Translations under genes and position numbers: made by a program
Shown: positions 1-7,820 of the stretch, piece after piece
How the letters are laid out: each line of letters opens with the position of its first letter
Numbering within the stretch: the stretch's first letter is position 1
Notes under the pieces: generated by a model
The model's input: the letters and a program-made list of their open reading frames with translations, nothing else
Database searches by the model: none
Told to the model about the DNA's origin: nothing
NCBI RefSeq assembly: GCF_000425705.1
Contig: NZ_AUDY01000008.1
Coordinates: 868,001-932,000, forward strand
Source of the DNA: Halobacillus kuroshimensis DSM 18393
GTDB lineage: Bacteria; Bacillota; Bacilli; Bacillales; Halobacillaceae
Reading direction: 5' to 3'
DNA length: 64,000 nt

Positions 1-190
1 TTAACAGCTCCACAGCCTCTTTAGGAGGTATGGAACGATCGTATAAATCGCCAGCGATAATAATACAATCGGGCTCTTTTTCTTTGACAATATCAATGAA
101 CCGCTCAAGCATATAACGTTGATCATCCGTCATATGTACATAGTTGACGATTTTTCCTAAATGCCAGTCGGCGGTGTGAAGGAACTTCAT
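1..190 (-). CDS. sbcD: Exonuclease SbcD N-terminus (partial, cut by window edge)
   Basis: Only the first 63 codons are present; the gene runs off the left edge. The visible part is the start of a calcineurin-like metallophosphoesterase: a Asp-x-His pair in 'HTADWHLGK' (residues 5-13) and the second metal motif 'AGDLYDRS' near residue 47. That spacing and the 'ADWHLG' start are typical of SbcD, the nuclease subunit of the SbcCD complex that opens hairpins and processes DNA ends. sbcC would be expected just outside the window. The ATG lies 9 nt after the yozE stop codon, so the two are probably co-transcribed. The family call is solid; the rest of the protein is unseen. Confidence 0.85.
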   Translation of the reverse strand, partial: MKFLHTADWHLGKIVNYVHMTDDQRYMLERFIDIVKEKEPDCIIIAGDLYDRSIPPKEAVELL

Positions 191-199
191 TGGATCACC

Positions 200-418
200 T
201 CATTCTTCTACTTGTTCATATTCATCATAAAGCCGGTCAAAAAGGCTGAGAGCCCCTGCAAAAGGAGCATTCCACTCCAAATAGCGGCTGATTTCATCAT
301 AGGAGACCGACTGTTTGGGAAAGCTGTGATCTTTGAACATCCACTCAGCCAGCTGCTTCTCCTCATCCATTCTCTTGTTTCCGCGGTAACGCATCATATA
401 ATGATAAAAAGATTTCAT
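200..418 (-). CDS. yozE: YozE family protein (UPF0346)
   Basis: A 72-residue soluble protein matching the YozE family by its start 'MKSFYHYMMRYRG' and by 'DHSFPKQSVSYDEISRYLE', the conserved core of this small helical (SAM-like) fold. The length is normal for the family (about 70-75 residues). No enzymatic motif is visible and the cellular role is not known. A good ribosome binding site (AGGAGG, 6-7 nt upstream) supports the ATG. The gene sits between a strong terminator and sbcD, so it has its own promoter in the 80 nt upstream or is fed by readthrough from tat. Confidence 0.85.
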   Translation of the reverse strand: MKSFYHYMMRYRGNKRMDEEKQLAEWMFKDHSFPKQSVSYDEISRYLEWNAPFAGALSLFDRLYDEYEQVEE

Positions 419-502
419 ACAAATCCTCCTGTCTCTCTTTCTATAGTTTTATCACGAATAAAAGAAGCCGGCAAAAATTCAAGCCGGTCTTCCTTGAATA
501 AA

Positions 503-526
503 AAAGATCCCCGGCCGGGGATCTTT
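503..526 (-). terminator. Terminator after tatC
   Basis: A perfect 12-bp inverted repeat (AAAGATCCCCGG / CCGGGGATCTTT) with a T-run on the minus strand directly after tatC. It is nearly symmetrical but only the minus strand has a converging gene end here. Confidence 0.85.
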
Positions 527-527
527 C

Positions 528-1289
528 TTATTCTTCGATATCCGATTCCATAAATTCTCTGTGCTTTTCAAGTTTTTTCCGATAAACCATCCGCGATAAT
601 ACGATACTGATTTCATATAAAATAATTAAGGGCACGGCCACGACCAGCTGCAGAATGAAATCCGGCGGAGATATAATCGTGCCGATAATGACCAGCACAA
701 AGTAGGCATACTTCCTGATTTTCACGAGCAGGACAGGGTTTACAATCCCCAGACTGGTTAAGAACATGACGATGACCGGAATTTCAAATAACACAGCAAA
801 CGGTATGGTCACCCGGAATAAAAATCGGAAGTATCGTTCCACTGTATAAATCTCATTGAACATCCCATTGTTCAGCGACAGCAGAAATGGAAGGATCAAC
901 TCTACGAAAACGAGGTACCCGAACGTCAGCCCTCCTAGAAACAGGATGAAGATGGCTGGTATGTAGGAAAGAGATGCCTTCCGTTCCTTAGGGGTCAACG
1001 CAGGTTTAATAAACAGCCACAGCTGCAGAGACAGAACAGGAAGAGTTCCGACAACGGCAACCAGTGTGGCGAATGTGAAGATGATCCAGATGATTTCACC
1101 TGGACTGGTCATGTTCAGTTCAAAAGGTAGATCTTTGATGAAGAAGTATTGAATCTGATCTACGTAGAAGAAGCCGGCAATAAAAAAGGCGGCAAAAAAG
1201 ACGAACGTCCAGATCACACGTTTACGTAATTCACTTAAATGGTCGGTTATGTTCATTTCGATATCTTGAGATATATTGTCGTCGGACAA
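528..1289 (-). CDS. tatC: Sec-independent translocase subunit TatC
   Basis: The multispanning core of the twin-arginine translocase, which receives folded, RR-signal-bearing proteins at the cytoplasmic membrane. The N-terminal cytoplasmic 'DHLSELRKRVIW' motif is the TatC signature, followed by about six hydrophobic segments; a conserved 'FGYLVF' loop precedes the central membrane segments. I place the start at a TTG (1289) because GGAGG lies 8 nt upstream; an ATG further upstream would add 16 residues without a ribosome binding site. The resulting 253 residues fit the family. It lies downstream of two tatA genes, separated by a terminator-like hairpin. QcrA, encoded elsewhere in this window, is a likely substrate. 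Confidence 0.93.
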   Translation of the reverse strand: MSDDNISQDIEMNITDHLSELRKRVIWTFVFFAAFFIAGFFYVDQIQYFFIKDLPFELNMTSPGEIIWIIFTFATLVAVVGTLPVLSLQLWLFIKPALTPKERKASLSYIPAIFILFLGGLTFGYLVFVELILPFLLSLNNGMFNEIYTVERYFRFLFRVTIPFAVLFEIPVIVMFLTSLGIVNPVLLVKIRKYAYFVLVIIGTIISPPDFILQLVVAVPLIILYEISIVLSRMVYRKKLEKHREFMESDIEE

Positions 1290-1330
1290 ATCATTCACCT
1301 CCAGGCTTGCTCCAGCCTGACAAAAAGGAA

Positions 1331-1354
1331 GATGCAAGGGGAAACCCTTACATC
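1331..1354 (-). terminator. Hairpin with T-run between tatA and tatC (possible partial terminator)
   Basis: On the minus strand GATGTAAGGG pairs with CCCTTGCATC around a TTTC loop (one G-U pair) and is followed by TTCCTTTTTG. The stem extends by about four more pairs into flanking GGGA/TTCC. It sits between the second tatA stop and the tatC start, so it could lower tatC expression relative to tatA. Confidence 0.6.
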
Positions 1355-1366
1355 TCCCTTATTCAT

Positions 1367-1555
1367 TTAGTCTGTCTTTTTCTTTTCAGTTTTCCCATTG
1401 TCCTCATCGGACATGATATCGCCGGTCGCTTTTTTGAATTCCTTCAGAGAGCTTCCAAAGGCCTTGCCGATTTCAGGAAGCTTGGAAGGGCCGAACACGA
1501 CCAGGGCGATGATCAAAATCAGAATCAGCCCGGGTACTCCAATACTGGATAACAT
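1367..1555 (-). CDS. tatA: Twin-arginine translocase subunit TatA (second copy)
   Basis: A 62-residue pore-forming Tat subunit: short N-terminal membrane helix (residues 6-21), the '[20 protein letters not shown]' hinge and amphipathic helix (about 21-40), then an acidic/basic tail '[12 protein letters not shown]'. It is the downstream member of a tandem pair; its paralogue 31 nt upstream shares the same architecture. GGAGTG 8 nt before the ATG supports the start. In two-component (TatAC) systems of Firmicutes a single TatA type also does the TatB job; two copies could reflect specialisation, which the sequence alone cannot decide. Confidence 0.92.
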   Translation of the reverse strand: MLSSIGVPGLILILIIALVVFGPSKLPEIGKAFGSSLKEFKKATGDIMSDEDNGKTEKKKTD

Positions 1556-1586
1556 GGAAAATCACTCCGTTTTTACAGGGTGGTGG

Positions 1587-1763
1587 TTATTTTTCGGTCT
1601 TCTTTTCCTCTGAATCACTAGTCAAATCGCGGGCCGAATTCTTGAATTCCTTTAATGTCTCTCCGGCAGCCTTTCCGATTTCAGGAAGTTTCTTGGGACC
1701 AAATATCACCAAAGCAATCGTCAGAATTAAAATCAACCCGGGAATACCAATACTTGAGAGCAT
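1587..1763 (-). CDS. tatA: Twin-arginine translocase subunit TatA (first copy)
   Basis: A 58-residue TatA paralogue read directly from the sequence. It begins '[14 protein letters not shown]', has a single membrane helix, the '[20 protein letters not shown]' hinge plus amphipathic helix, and a charged tail ending 'SEEKKTEK'. The first 45 residues are close to identical in plan to the copy downstream; differences cluster in the amphipathic helix (AAGET against AFGSS) and tail. GGTGAGGA precedes the ATG. It is the first gene of the tat operon; a TATGAT-like -10 element is present about 90 nt upstream, overlapping the 3' end of mobA. Confidence 0.92.
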   Translation of the reverse strand: MLSSIGIPGLILILTIALVIFGPKKLPEIGKAAGETLKEFKNSARDLTSDSEEKKTEK

Positions 1764-1851
1764 ATCCTCACCGCCTTTTTCTCAAAACGACTGATCGTTG
1801 GACCGAACCGTCGTTGATGCTTGGAAAAATTCTCTTGATAGCCTTATCATA

Positions 1852-2466
1852 TCATTCATGACGGGGGTTTGTCTCTATCCCTTCGTCTTTTTTCAACCAT
1901 TCCTCCGCCTTTCTGTAATCGGACGGTGTATTCATGTTGAAGAAATGCTTGTCCAGGACAGTTGAAGGGATGGGAGAAAAATCGTTGATTTCCTGCGTTC
2001 GGATCCCGGCCAGGAATTCCCCAACTTTTCTTCCACCCTGCTGTATGAATGTGTCCAGGGTATGTACCGTCCGTTTGTGATACAGCCCGGATAATGGATG
2101 CCTGCGGCCGTTATAGACGGGAATCACCGCGTCTGTTTGGGAATCCGCATACGTAAGCAGGTGGTGGTAAACCTCCGCGGAAAGAAAGGGTGTATCACAG
2201 GCCGTGACGGCTATCCACTCCTCTTCTGCATGGTTCATGACAGCATGGATGCCCCCGAGCGGCCCCGTCTGCTCAAAATGTTCCGGAGCCGTCGGATAGA
2301 CCGGGTGTGCATCGCTTTGATTAATAATCAAATGCGGCGTCAATACTGCAAGGCGGCACAAAATTCTTTCCAGCACCGATGTGTGACCGAGCCGCAAAGA
2401 ACTTTTATCCATGCCCATCCTCGTGGACCCCCCTTCATTCAGAACAGCTCCGCACACGGGCTTCAT
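1852..2466 (-). CDS. mobA: Molybdenum cofactor guanylyltransferase MobA
   Basis: MobA transfers GMP to molybdopterin to make the guanine dinucleotide cofactor. The 204-residue length and the nucleotidyltransferase fold signals fit: an N-terminal loop ending 'STRMGMDKS' (residues 14-22), 'GPLGGIHAVM' near 70 and 'VTACDTPF' (metal-binding Asp, near 88). The nucleotide loop is odd: the usual LAGGxSxRMG reads 'LNEGGSTRMG', so one glycine of the GG pair is replaced by Glu. No other molybdenum cofactor gene is in the window. The start overlaps the dfrA stop by 4 nt (ATGA), so the two are translationally coupled. Confidence 0.85.
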   Translation of the reverse strand: MKPVCGAVLNEGGSTRMGMDKSSLRLGHTSVLERILCRLAVLTPHLIINQSDAHPVYPTAPEHFEQTGPLGGIHAVMNHAEEEWIAVTACDTPFLSAEVYHHLLTYADSQTDAVIPVYNGRRHPLSGLYHKRTVHTLDTFIQQGGRKVGEFLAGIRTQEINDFSPIPSTVLDKHFFNMNTPSDYRKAEEWLKKDEGIETNPRHE

Positions 2467-2960
2467 GAAATCCGCTTCCGGTCGTAGGTTCGGAAGTAAT
2501 AGTCATAAGGGTTTTTTTCGTCCTTCATGCCTTTTGTTTCGGAGGATAACGTCCATTGATCGTAATTGAATGGCGGGAAGTACGTGTCGCCTTCAAATTC
2601 AGCGTCAATATACGTAAGATACATACGGTCGGCATAAGGAAGCATTTTCTCGAATAATACACTGCCTCCGATGACGAACCATTCCTTATCCGGCTGTTCC
2701 TGTTCCAGTTTCAGAATCTCGTCTATGGAGTGAATAACCGTACAGCCTTCCCTGTCATAGGATTCGTTTGACGTCAAGACGATATGCTTTCTTTCAGGAA
2801 GCGGACGGGCGAAGGATTCGAACGTTTTTCTTCCCATGATGATGGTTTTCCCCCAGGTCATATCCTTAAAGAATTTAAAATCGTTGGGGATATGCCAGGG
2901 AAGGTCGTTATCTTTTCCGATTAGTTGATGACGATCCATCGCAAAAATAAATGAAATCAC
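2463..2960 (-). CDS. dfrA: Dihydrofolate reductase
   Basis: Reduces dihydrofolate to tetrahydrofolate with NADPH, regenerating the cofactor consumed by the adjacent thymidylate synthase. The 165 residues show the type I DHFR plan: 'NDLPWHIPNDFKFFK' with the catalytic acid Asp27, the NADPH-binding 'GRKTFES' near 44, 'VIGGSVLFEKML' near 97 and the C-terminal 'YYFRTYDR' strand. It follows thyA by 22 nt in the usual Firmicute thyA-dfrA order and overlaps mobA by 4 nt. Confidence 0.97.
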   Translation of the reverse strand: MISFIFAMDRHQLIGKDNDLPWHIPNDFKFFKDMTWGKTIIMGRKTFESFARPLPERKHIVLTSNESYDREGCTVIHSIDEILKLEQEQPDKEWFVIGGSVLFEKMLPYADRMYLTYIDAEFEGDTYFPPFNYDQWTLSSETKGMKDEKNPYDYYFRTYDRKRIS

Positions 2961-2982
2961 AGTCTCACAGCCTTTCTATGGT

Positions 2983-3942
2983 TTACACCGCTACCGGTGC
3001 TTTTATTCCCGGATGAGGGTCATAGTCTTCGATTGTAATATCCTTCATCTCAAAGTCGAAAATACTTGAGATTTCACTGTTCAGCTGAAGCTTCGGCAGC
3101 CCTCGGGGTTCTCTGCTGAGCTGTCGTTGAATCTGGTCTATGTGATTGGTGTAAATATGGGCATCTCCAAGCGTATGAATGAATTCTCCGACCTCGAGCC
3201 CGCATTCGTGAGCGATCAAGTGTGTCAAAAGGGCGTAACTGGCGATGTTAAAAGGCACACCCAGGAAGATATCGCCGCTTCGCTGATAAAGCTGGCAGGA
3301 AAGCTTACCATCCGCTACGTAAAATTGGAACATGGCATGACAAGGGGGCAGTGCCATATTGGAAGGGACGTCCTCCGGGTTCCATGCCGTTACGATATGG
3401 CGGCGGGAATCAGGGTTGGATTTGATGCTTTCCACCACATTTTTCAATTGATCGATGCTGCCGTCCCTGCTCGTCTTCCATTCCCTCCACTGCTTTCCAT
3501 AAACAGAACCAAGCTCACCGTAGGTATCAGCGAACGTATCATCGGTAAGGATTTTTTCCTTAAAAAGATTCATCTGATCTTCATAAACCTTTTGGAATTC
3601 CGGATCCTGCTGACTCCTGCGGCCGAAGTCCGTCATATCCGGCCCGTGGTAGTCCTCACTTTCCACCCAGGTCTTGAACGCCCATTCATTCCAAATATTG
3701 TTGTTGTGCTGCAGAAGATATTTAATGTTTGTATCTCCTTTAATAAACCAGAGCAGCTCACTCGCAATCAGACGGAACGGCACCCGTTTGGTCGTTAAAA
3801 GAGGGAAACCTTCTTCTAAATCAAAGCGCATCTGATGGCCGAACACAGAATATGTACCTGTCCCTGTCCTGTCAGATTTTTCACTGCCTTCTTCCAATAC
3901 GAGCCGGCACAAATCAAGATAGGCCTGTTCGTTATTTGTCAT
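2983..3942 (-). CDS. thyA: Thymidylate synthase ThyA (long form)
   Basis: Methylates dUMP to dTMP using methylenetetrahydrofolate. I start at the ATG at 3942, preceded by GAGGAGG; the longer reading frame adds 30 unconserved residues. At 319 residues it is the long ThyA type (as in Lactobacillus casei and staphylococci), with an insert of roughly 50 residues in the small domain around residues 90-140. The catalytic Cys lies in '[12 protein letters not shown]', with '[18 protein letters not shown]' (phosphate Arg, substrate Asn) after it and '[12 protein letters not shown]' before it. The start codon lies inside the end of the upstream HD-domain gene (11-nt overlap), indicating coupled translation. 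Confidence 0.96.
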   Translation of the reverse strand: MTNNEQAYLDLCRLVLEEGSEKSDRTGTGTYSVFGHQMRFDLEEGFPLLTTKRVPFRLIASELLWFIKGDTNIKYLLQHNNNIWNEWAFKTWVESEDYHGPDMTDFGRRSQQDPEFQKVYEDQMNLFKEKILTDDTFADTYGELGSVYGKQWREWKTSRDGSIDQLKNVVESIKSNPDSRRHIVTAWNPEDVPSNMALPPCHAMFQFYVADGKLSCQLYQRSGDIFLGVPFNIASYALLTHLIAHECGLEVGEFIHTLGDAHIYTNHIDQIQRQLSREPRGLPKLQLNSEISSIFDFEMKDITIEDYDPHPGIKAPVAV

Positions 3943-4555
3943 GATGATGAACCTCCTCATTGGTGATAAAAATATCATTTCGCATTTCTTCAAGGAATTG
4001 TACCATAAATGAATGGCGCCTGGAGGCCTCATTTCTGCCTGTTTCCGTATTCATAAGAGAGACCAGTTTCAGTAACTTCTCCTCGAAATGGCTGAACGAA
4101 TCCCGGGATCCATCTTCTGAATACAACGGCTGTCCATGCGCTCCACCATAAGCAAACGTGCGTGCGATACCAATGGCACCTATCGCATCCAGCCGGTCAG
4201 CATCCTGGACGATTTTTCCTGTCCACGTTTGAGGGATACGTCCTTTTGAAAACGACACATCACGGATCGATGCATCCAGTTCTTCTACCTCTCTTTGGGT
4301 CAGGGACAGGGAAAGAAGAAACGAATCTCTTTCTTTCAACGCCTGTTCAGGATGTTTTGTCAGCTTCCGGTCTCCAATATCGTGGAGCCAGCCGGCAGCT
4401 TCACACATAAAGGGATCCCCCTTCTCCTTCCTGGCAATCGCAGCCGACCAGAAGGCGACCCGTTTCATATGCTCGTAATCATGGCCGGTCGCGTCCCCTG
4501 AAAACTGCGAGGCCGTATAGGTCCGGATTCTTTCCAACATCTCTGTCTTCTTCAT
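3932..4555 (-). CDS. HD-domain phosphohydrolase (YedJ-like)
   Basis: A 207-residue soluble metal-dependent phosphohydrolase of the HD superfamily. The metal ligands are visible: His in '[10 protein letters not shown]' (about residue 24-29), the paired 'LHDIGD' (about 57-62) and a later Asp in '[12 protein letters not shown]' (about 117). '[10 protein letters not shown]' after it matches the uncharacterised YedJ/YpgQ-type subgroup. Its substrate is unknown; members of this subgroup are proposed nucleotide phosphatases. It overlaps the thyA start and may therefore be expressed with thyA-dfrA-mobA, but that is context, not proof of a nucleotide role. Gene starts 8 nt after the DUF72 stop. Confidence 0.85.
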   Translation of the reverse strand: MKKTEMLERIRTYTASQFSGDATGHDYEHMKRVAFWSAAIARKEKGDPFMCEAAGWLHDIGDRKLTKHPEQALKERDSFLLSLSLTQREVEELDASIRDVSFSKGRIPQTWTGKIVQDADRLDAIGAIGIARTFAYGGAHGQPLYSEDGSRDSFSHFEEKLLKLVSLMNTETGRNEASRRHSFMVQFLEEMRNDIFITNEEVHHHDK

Positions 4556-4563
4556 AGAACCTC

Positions 4564-5418
4564 CTAAAAATTGAATAAATCCATCTGTCTTGGATTTAAA
4601 TCGTTGTAATGGATGTTCAGCATTTCCTGAAACTGTTTGGCATTGTCTGCGGCATCCCCGCCGGAATTATTGTTGAATAGGAGCGTAACTTCAGGGGTCT
4701 CCTGTTCGAGCTCCCGGGCCCGCTCCGCCCATTCGGCAAGCTCATCATGGCTGTACCGGTAAAGAAAACGGACTTTACGCCAGTCTTTACGGCCATTTTT
4801 GTTCCACCCGTGTGTATTCCGTCCATGAAAACGCACGAGCGTCTTATTGGGATGGGTCGGCACAAGAATACGGGGAACGGACCCTTCTCCTGCCTGTGGT
4901 TCATCACAGATGCTGTGAATCCACTGCTGATCCTTCATAAAAGAAAGTGTCTGCGCCCTGTATTCCTCCTGAAACCACGTTCGGTTCCGGAATTCAAGAG
5001 CGATCGGATACGGCTCCAGCCACTCCCGTATATACCTTAATTTGCGGATATGCTCTTTTCTTACATCAAACCACGGAGGGAACTGAAACAGCAGGGCGTT
5101 TACTTTTCCAGCTTCCCATACCGGTTGGACCGACTCCTCATAACGGAGCATAAGATCTCTCGCTTCCTGAACGGACCTGGATTCCCTGTCATGTCCTGTC
5201 AGCTGGTTGAATGCTTTAATAACAAAAGAGAACGAGTCCGGTGTCTCTTTCAGCCATTTTTCGTAGCGGGACAGCGGCTGAATCGCATAAAAAGCTGTAT
5301 CCACTTCGACTACAGGGAAATGAGAAGCATATTCGGAAAGCTTGTTTTCTGAACGTGTTTTCTCCGAATAGAGAGAGGCGTGATCGCCCCACCCGGTAAG
5401 TCCAATATTGATCGTCAT
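4564..5418 (-). CDS. DUF72 family protein (YunF-like)
   Basis: A 284-residue protein with the DUF72 TIM-barrel signatures: 'IGLTGWGDHASLY' at the start, 'FPVVEVDTAFYA' (about 28-39), 'FSFVIKAFNQLTGH', 'LLFQFPPWF' near 112 and 'ALEFRNRTWF' near 139, then 'VRFHGRNTHGW'. The family is widespread; its biochemical role is not established. I start at the ATG at 5418, where GAGGAGGG sits 6 nt upstream; an upstream start would add 11 unconserved residues. It lies between fhs and the HD-domain gene. Confidence 0.88.
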   Translation of the reverse strand: MTINIGLTGWGDHASLYSEKTRSENKLSEYASHFPVVEVDTAFYAIQPLSRYEKWLKETPDSFSFVIKAFNQLTGHDRESRSVQEARDLMLRYEESVQPVWEAGKVNALLFQFPPWFDVRKEHIRKLRYIREWLEPYPIALEFRNRTWFQEEYRAQTLSFMKDQQWIHSICDEPQAGEGSVPRILVPTHPNKTLVRFHGRNTHGWNKNGRKDWRKVRFLYRYSHDELAEWAERARELEQETPEVTLLFNNNSGGDAADNAKQFQEMLNIHYNDLNPRQMDLFNF

Positions 5419-5468
5419 CGATGTCCCTCCTCTTTGTATAACAGCGTCCACAGGAAGATGATCAAAGA

Positions 5469-7139
5469 TTAGAACAATCCTTTTACAACTCCGGACGCAT
5501 CAACATCCATCTGGAGAGCTGCCGGATTTTTAGGTAGACCCGGCATCGTCATGACATCTCCCGTCAAAGCTACCAGGAATCCAGCACCGATGGAAGGATA
5601 TAAATCTCTAACTGTAATCGTGAAATCTTCCGGACGCCCAAGCTTCGATGGATCATCGGAAAGAGAGTACTGGGTTTTGGCCATACAAATCGGCAGGTTG
5701 TTAAAGCCCAGGTTGTTCATCTGACGCATCTGTTTTTCAGCTTTGGATGAGAATTCAACGCCGGCGGCCCCATAAATCCTGCGGGCAATTTTTTCTATTT
5801 TCTGCTCTATGGAATCTTCGAGCTCATAGGTGTAGGCAAGCGGCTGATGTTTTTGATCCGCTGCAGCTATGACTTTTTCAGCAAGATCCAATCCACCGCT
5901 GCCGCCTTTCTCATGGACCTGAACAAGAGAGACGGGTGCCCCCTCTTGATTACACCACGCTGTCAAGGTATCAATCTCTGCTTTAGTATCTGTCGGGAAC
6001 TCATTGATAGCAATAACATAAGGGACTTGGAACTGCTCTATCGTTTCCATATGTTTTTTTAAATTGGCAGCCCCTTCCATTAAAGCAGCTGTATTTTCGT
6101 TGTGAAGCTCCTTTTTATCTACACCCCCATGCATCTTCAAGGCACGGATCGTCGCCACAATCACTACGGCATCGGGTTCAAATCCGCCTGCACGTGTTTT
6201 GATATCCAGGAATTTCTCTGCGCCCAGGTCCGCTCCAAACCCGGCTTCTGTTACGACGTAATCGCCGAGTTTCGCAGCCATCTTCGTAGCCTTGACACTA
6301 TTGCATCCGTGCGCAATATTGGCAAACGGCCCTCCGTGTATGATTGCCGGGGTATTTTCCAAAGTCTGAACCAGATTGGGTTTAGCAGCATCCTTCAATA
6401 GGAGAGTCAGAGCACCTTCATAACCGAGTTCCTGTACCGTTACAGGTTTTCTGTCATGCGTATAGCCGATGACCATGCGGGCCAGGCGTTCTTTTAAATC
6501 CTGAAGATCTGAAGCCAGACAAAGAACAGCCATAATCTCAGAGGCGACAGAAATCATAAATCCATCTTCCCGCGGTACACCTTTGACAGGCCCTCCCAGT
6601 CCTACGACCACTTCTCTTAACGCCCGGTCGTTCAAATCCACCACACGCTTCCATGAAATACGACGAGGGTCGATATTCAGCTCGTTGCCCTGGTGTATGT
6701 GATTATCTATAAAAGCCGAGAGGGCATTATTCGCAGAAGTGATCGCATGAATATCTCCTGTAAAGTGAAGGTTGATTTCCTCCATCGGGACCACTTGGGA
6801 ATACCCACCACCGGCGGCTCCGCCTTTCAGTCCCATCGTCGGCCCAAGGGAGGGTTCCCTTAAAGCGATGACCGCCTTTTTGTTCAGCTTGTTCAATGCC
6901 TGTCCAAGCCCCACAGTAACCGTGGACTTCCCTTCACCTGCAGGCGTCGGGTTAATGGAGGTTGTAAGGATAATCTTCCCGGATGAACGACCTTCCAGCT
7001 TTTGTTCAAGTTTGTCAGACAGCTTCGCTTTGTAATGCCCGTAAGGTTCCCAGTCCTCTTCGGAGAGATTCAATCCGGCAGCTATGTCCTTAATGGGTTT
7101 CATTTGTGCTTCAAGGGCTATATCAATGTCTTTATTCAT
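5469..7139 (-). CDS. fhs: Formate-tetrahydrofolate ligase
   Basis: ATP-dependent ligation of formate to tetrahydrofolate, giving 10-formyl-THF for purine and fMet-tRNA synthesis. The 556-residue length is standard. The P-loop-like '[16 protein letters not shown]' is near residue 67, with '[21 protein letters not shown]' (about 95-115), 'ITSANNAL' (about 133), '[13 protein letters not shown]' (about 300) and the C-terminal '[11 protein letters not shown]'. I use the second ATG (7139), since AAAGGA is well spaced for it and abuts the first. Upstream on the minus strand a TACAAT -10-like element with a TG-type extension lies about 40 nt before the gene. It fits the dfrA/thyA folate genes nearby. 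Confidence 0.97.
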   Translation of the reverse strand: MNKDIDIALEAQMKPIKDIAAGLNLSEEDWEPYGHYKAKLSDKLEQKLEGRSSGKIILTTSINPTPAGEGKSTVTVGLGQALNKLNKKAVIALREPSLGPTMGLKGGAAGGGYSQVVPMEEINLHFTGDIHAITSANNALSAFIDNHIHQGNELNIDPRRISWKRVVDLNDRALREVVVGLGGPVKGVPREDGFMISVASEIMAVLCLASDLQDLKERLARMVIGYTHDRKPVTVQELGYEGALTLLLKDAAKPNLVQTLENTPAIIHGGPFANIAHGCNSVKATKMAAKLGDYVVTEAGFGADLGAEKFLDIKTRAGGFEPDAVVIVATIRALKMHGGVDKKELHNENTAALMEGAANLKKHMETIEQFQVPYVIAINEFPTDTKAEIDTLTAWCNQEGAPVSLVQVHEKGGSGGLDLAEKVIAAADQKHQPLAYTYELEDSIEQKIEKIARRIYGAAGVEFSSKAEKQMRQMNNLGFNNLPICMAKTQYSLSDDPSKLGRPEDFTITVRDLYPSIGAGFLVALTGDVMTMPGLPKNPAALQMDVDASGVVKGLF

Positions 7140-7288
7140 ATGTATCATCCTTTCTCTTTTCCACCTCTATTGTACCTTACACCGCTTGATAGTTATAGTC
7201 ATCCACTCTTGTGAACCCTCTCTGCGTGTATCCGCTTCCTAATCTTAATCTGAAAGGTTTTTTAAAAGAAAAAAGTATAGTCAGAATG

Positions 7289-7317
7289 TTGACGCTTTTT
7301 TCCTCATAAGATATATT
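7289..7317 (+). promoter_or_regulatory. Sigma-A promoter of cold-shock gene
   Basis: TTGACG (7289-7294), 17-nt spacer, TATATT (7312-7317). The expected transcript starts near 7324, leaving a leader of about 145 nt before the csp start codon. Confidence 0.75.
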
Positions 7318-7323
7318 TGTAGT

Positions 7324-7469
7324 AAGCAAATATCACGATCGGAAAGATAAATGACTGGTAAAGCCCATAGGAGTGACCGGAATTTATTTTCCGCACTTGT
7401 ATGGTTTTTTTATTTCGGTGTGTATTTGTAATTCCCACGTTTGACGTGCAAGATTTAGGAGGAAACAAC
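7324..7469 (+). promoter_or_regulatory. Long untranslated leader of the csp mRNA
   Basis: About 145 nt between the predicted transcript start and the csp ATG contain no gene and only a short run of start-stop codons. Long leaders that refold at low temperature and control stability and translation are characteristic of csp mRNAs. I can see short complementary stretches but no consensus I could name with certainty. Confidence 0.5.
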
Positions 7470-7670
7470 ATGCAGAATGGTACAGTAAAATGGTTTAATG
7501 CAGAAAAAGGCTACGGTTTTATCCAGGTAGAAGGCGGCAACGATGTATTCGTCCACTTCTCTGCGATCCAGGAGGAAGGCTTCAAATCCCTTGAAGAGGG
7601 ACAGGCCGTAACATTTGAAATCGTTGAAGGCGACCGCGGTCCACAGGCGGCCAACGTTGAAAAAGCATAA
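7470..7670 (+). CDS. cspB: Cold-shock protein (CspB/CspA family)
   Basis: A 66-residue single cold-shock domain that binds single-stranded nucleic acid and acts as an RNA chaperone. The two RNA-binding motifs are intact: 'KGYGFIQV' (RNP1, residues 13-20) and 'VFVHFSAI' (RNP2, about 26-33). It begins '[14 protein letters not shown]' and ends '[10 protein letters not shown]', as usual. GGAGG lies 7 nt before the ATG. It has its own promoter, a long leader and a strong terminator, so it is a single-gene unit. Confidence 0.97.
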   Translation: MQNGTVKWFNAEKGYGFIQVEGGNDVFVHFSAIQEEGFKSLEEGQAVTFEIVEGDRGPQAANVEKA

Positions 7671-7676
7671 ATCACC

Positions 7677-7709
7677 AAAAAAGCAGTCTCTTTTGAGATT
7701 GCTTTTTTT
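7677..7709 (+). terminator. Terminator of csp
   Basis: GCAGTCTC/GAGATTGC stem with TTTT loop, flanked by A-run and seven or more T. Directly follows the csp stop. Confidence 0.9.
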
Positions 7710-7724
7710 CATTCTTCGTTATCC

Positions 7725-7753
7725 TTGCATTCCTGCCTATTCCGTCGTATAAT
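7725..7753 (+). promoter_or_regulatory. Sigma-A promoter upstream of the preQ1 riboswitch
   Basis: TTGCAT (7725-7730), 17-nt spacer, TATAAT (7748-7753). Transcription would begin near 7760, just before the riboswitch. Confidence 0.82.
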
Positions 7754-7772
7754 TTAGCGCTGTTGTACGCAT

Positions 7773-7811
7773 ACGCGGTTCGGGAACTCCCGCGTTACCA
7801 AAACTAGGAGG
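7773..7811 (+). promoter_or_regulatory. PreQ1-I riboswitch overlapping the ribosome binding site
   Basis: P1 is ACGCGG (7773-7778) paired with CCGCGT (7790-7795); the loop starts with the conserved GGTTC and the 3' tail is an A-rich segment ending AAAACTA, which forms the pseudoknot in this class. The tail runs directly into the Shine-Dalgarno AGGAGG (7806-7811), so ligand binding should hide the ribosome binding site. The gene controlled is a VUT-type queuosine-precursor transporter, exactly the expected regulon member. The motif match is by eye, without a covariance search. Confidence 0.82.
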
Positions 7812-7820
7812 AATTGCAGC

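Noticed and set aside
1764-1851. AACGAC/GTCGTT inverted repeat between mobA and tatA as a terminator
   Set aside because: Long loop, interrupted stem and no T-run on the minus strand; probably only a leader hairpin.
3127-3798. 223-codon plus-strand ORF opposite thyA
   Set aside because: No ribosome binding site and fully overlapped by the well-supported thyA.
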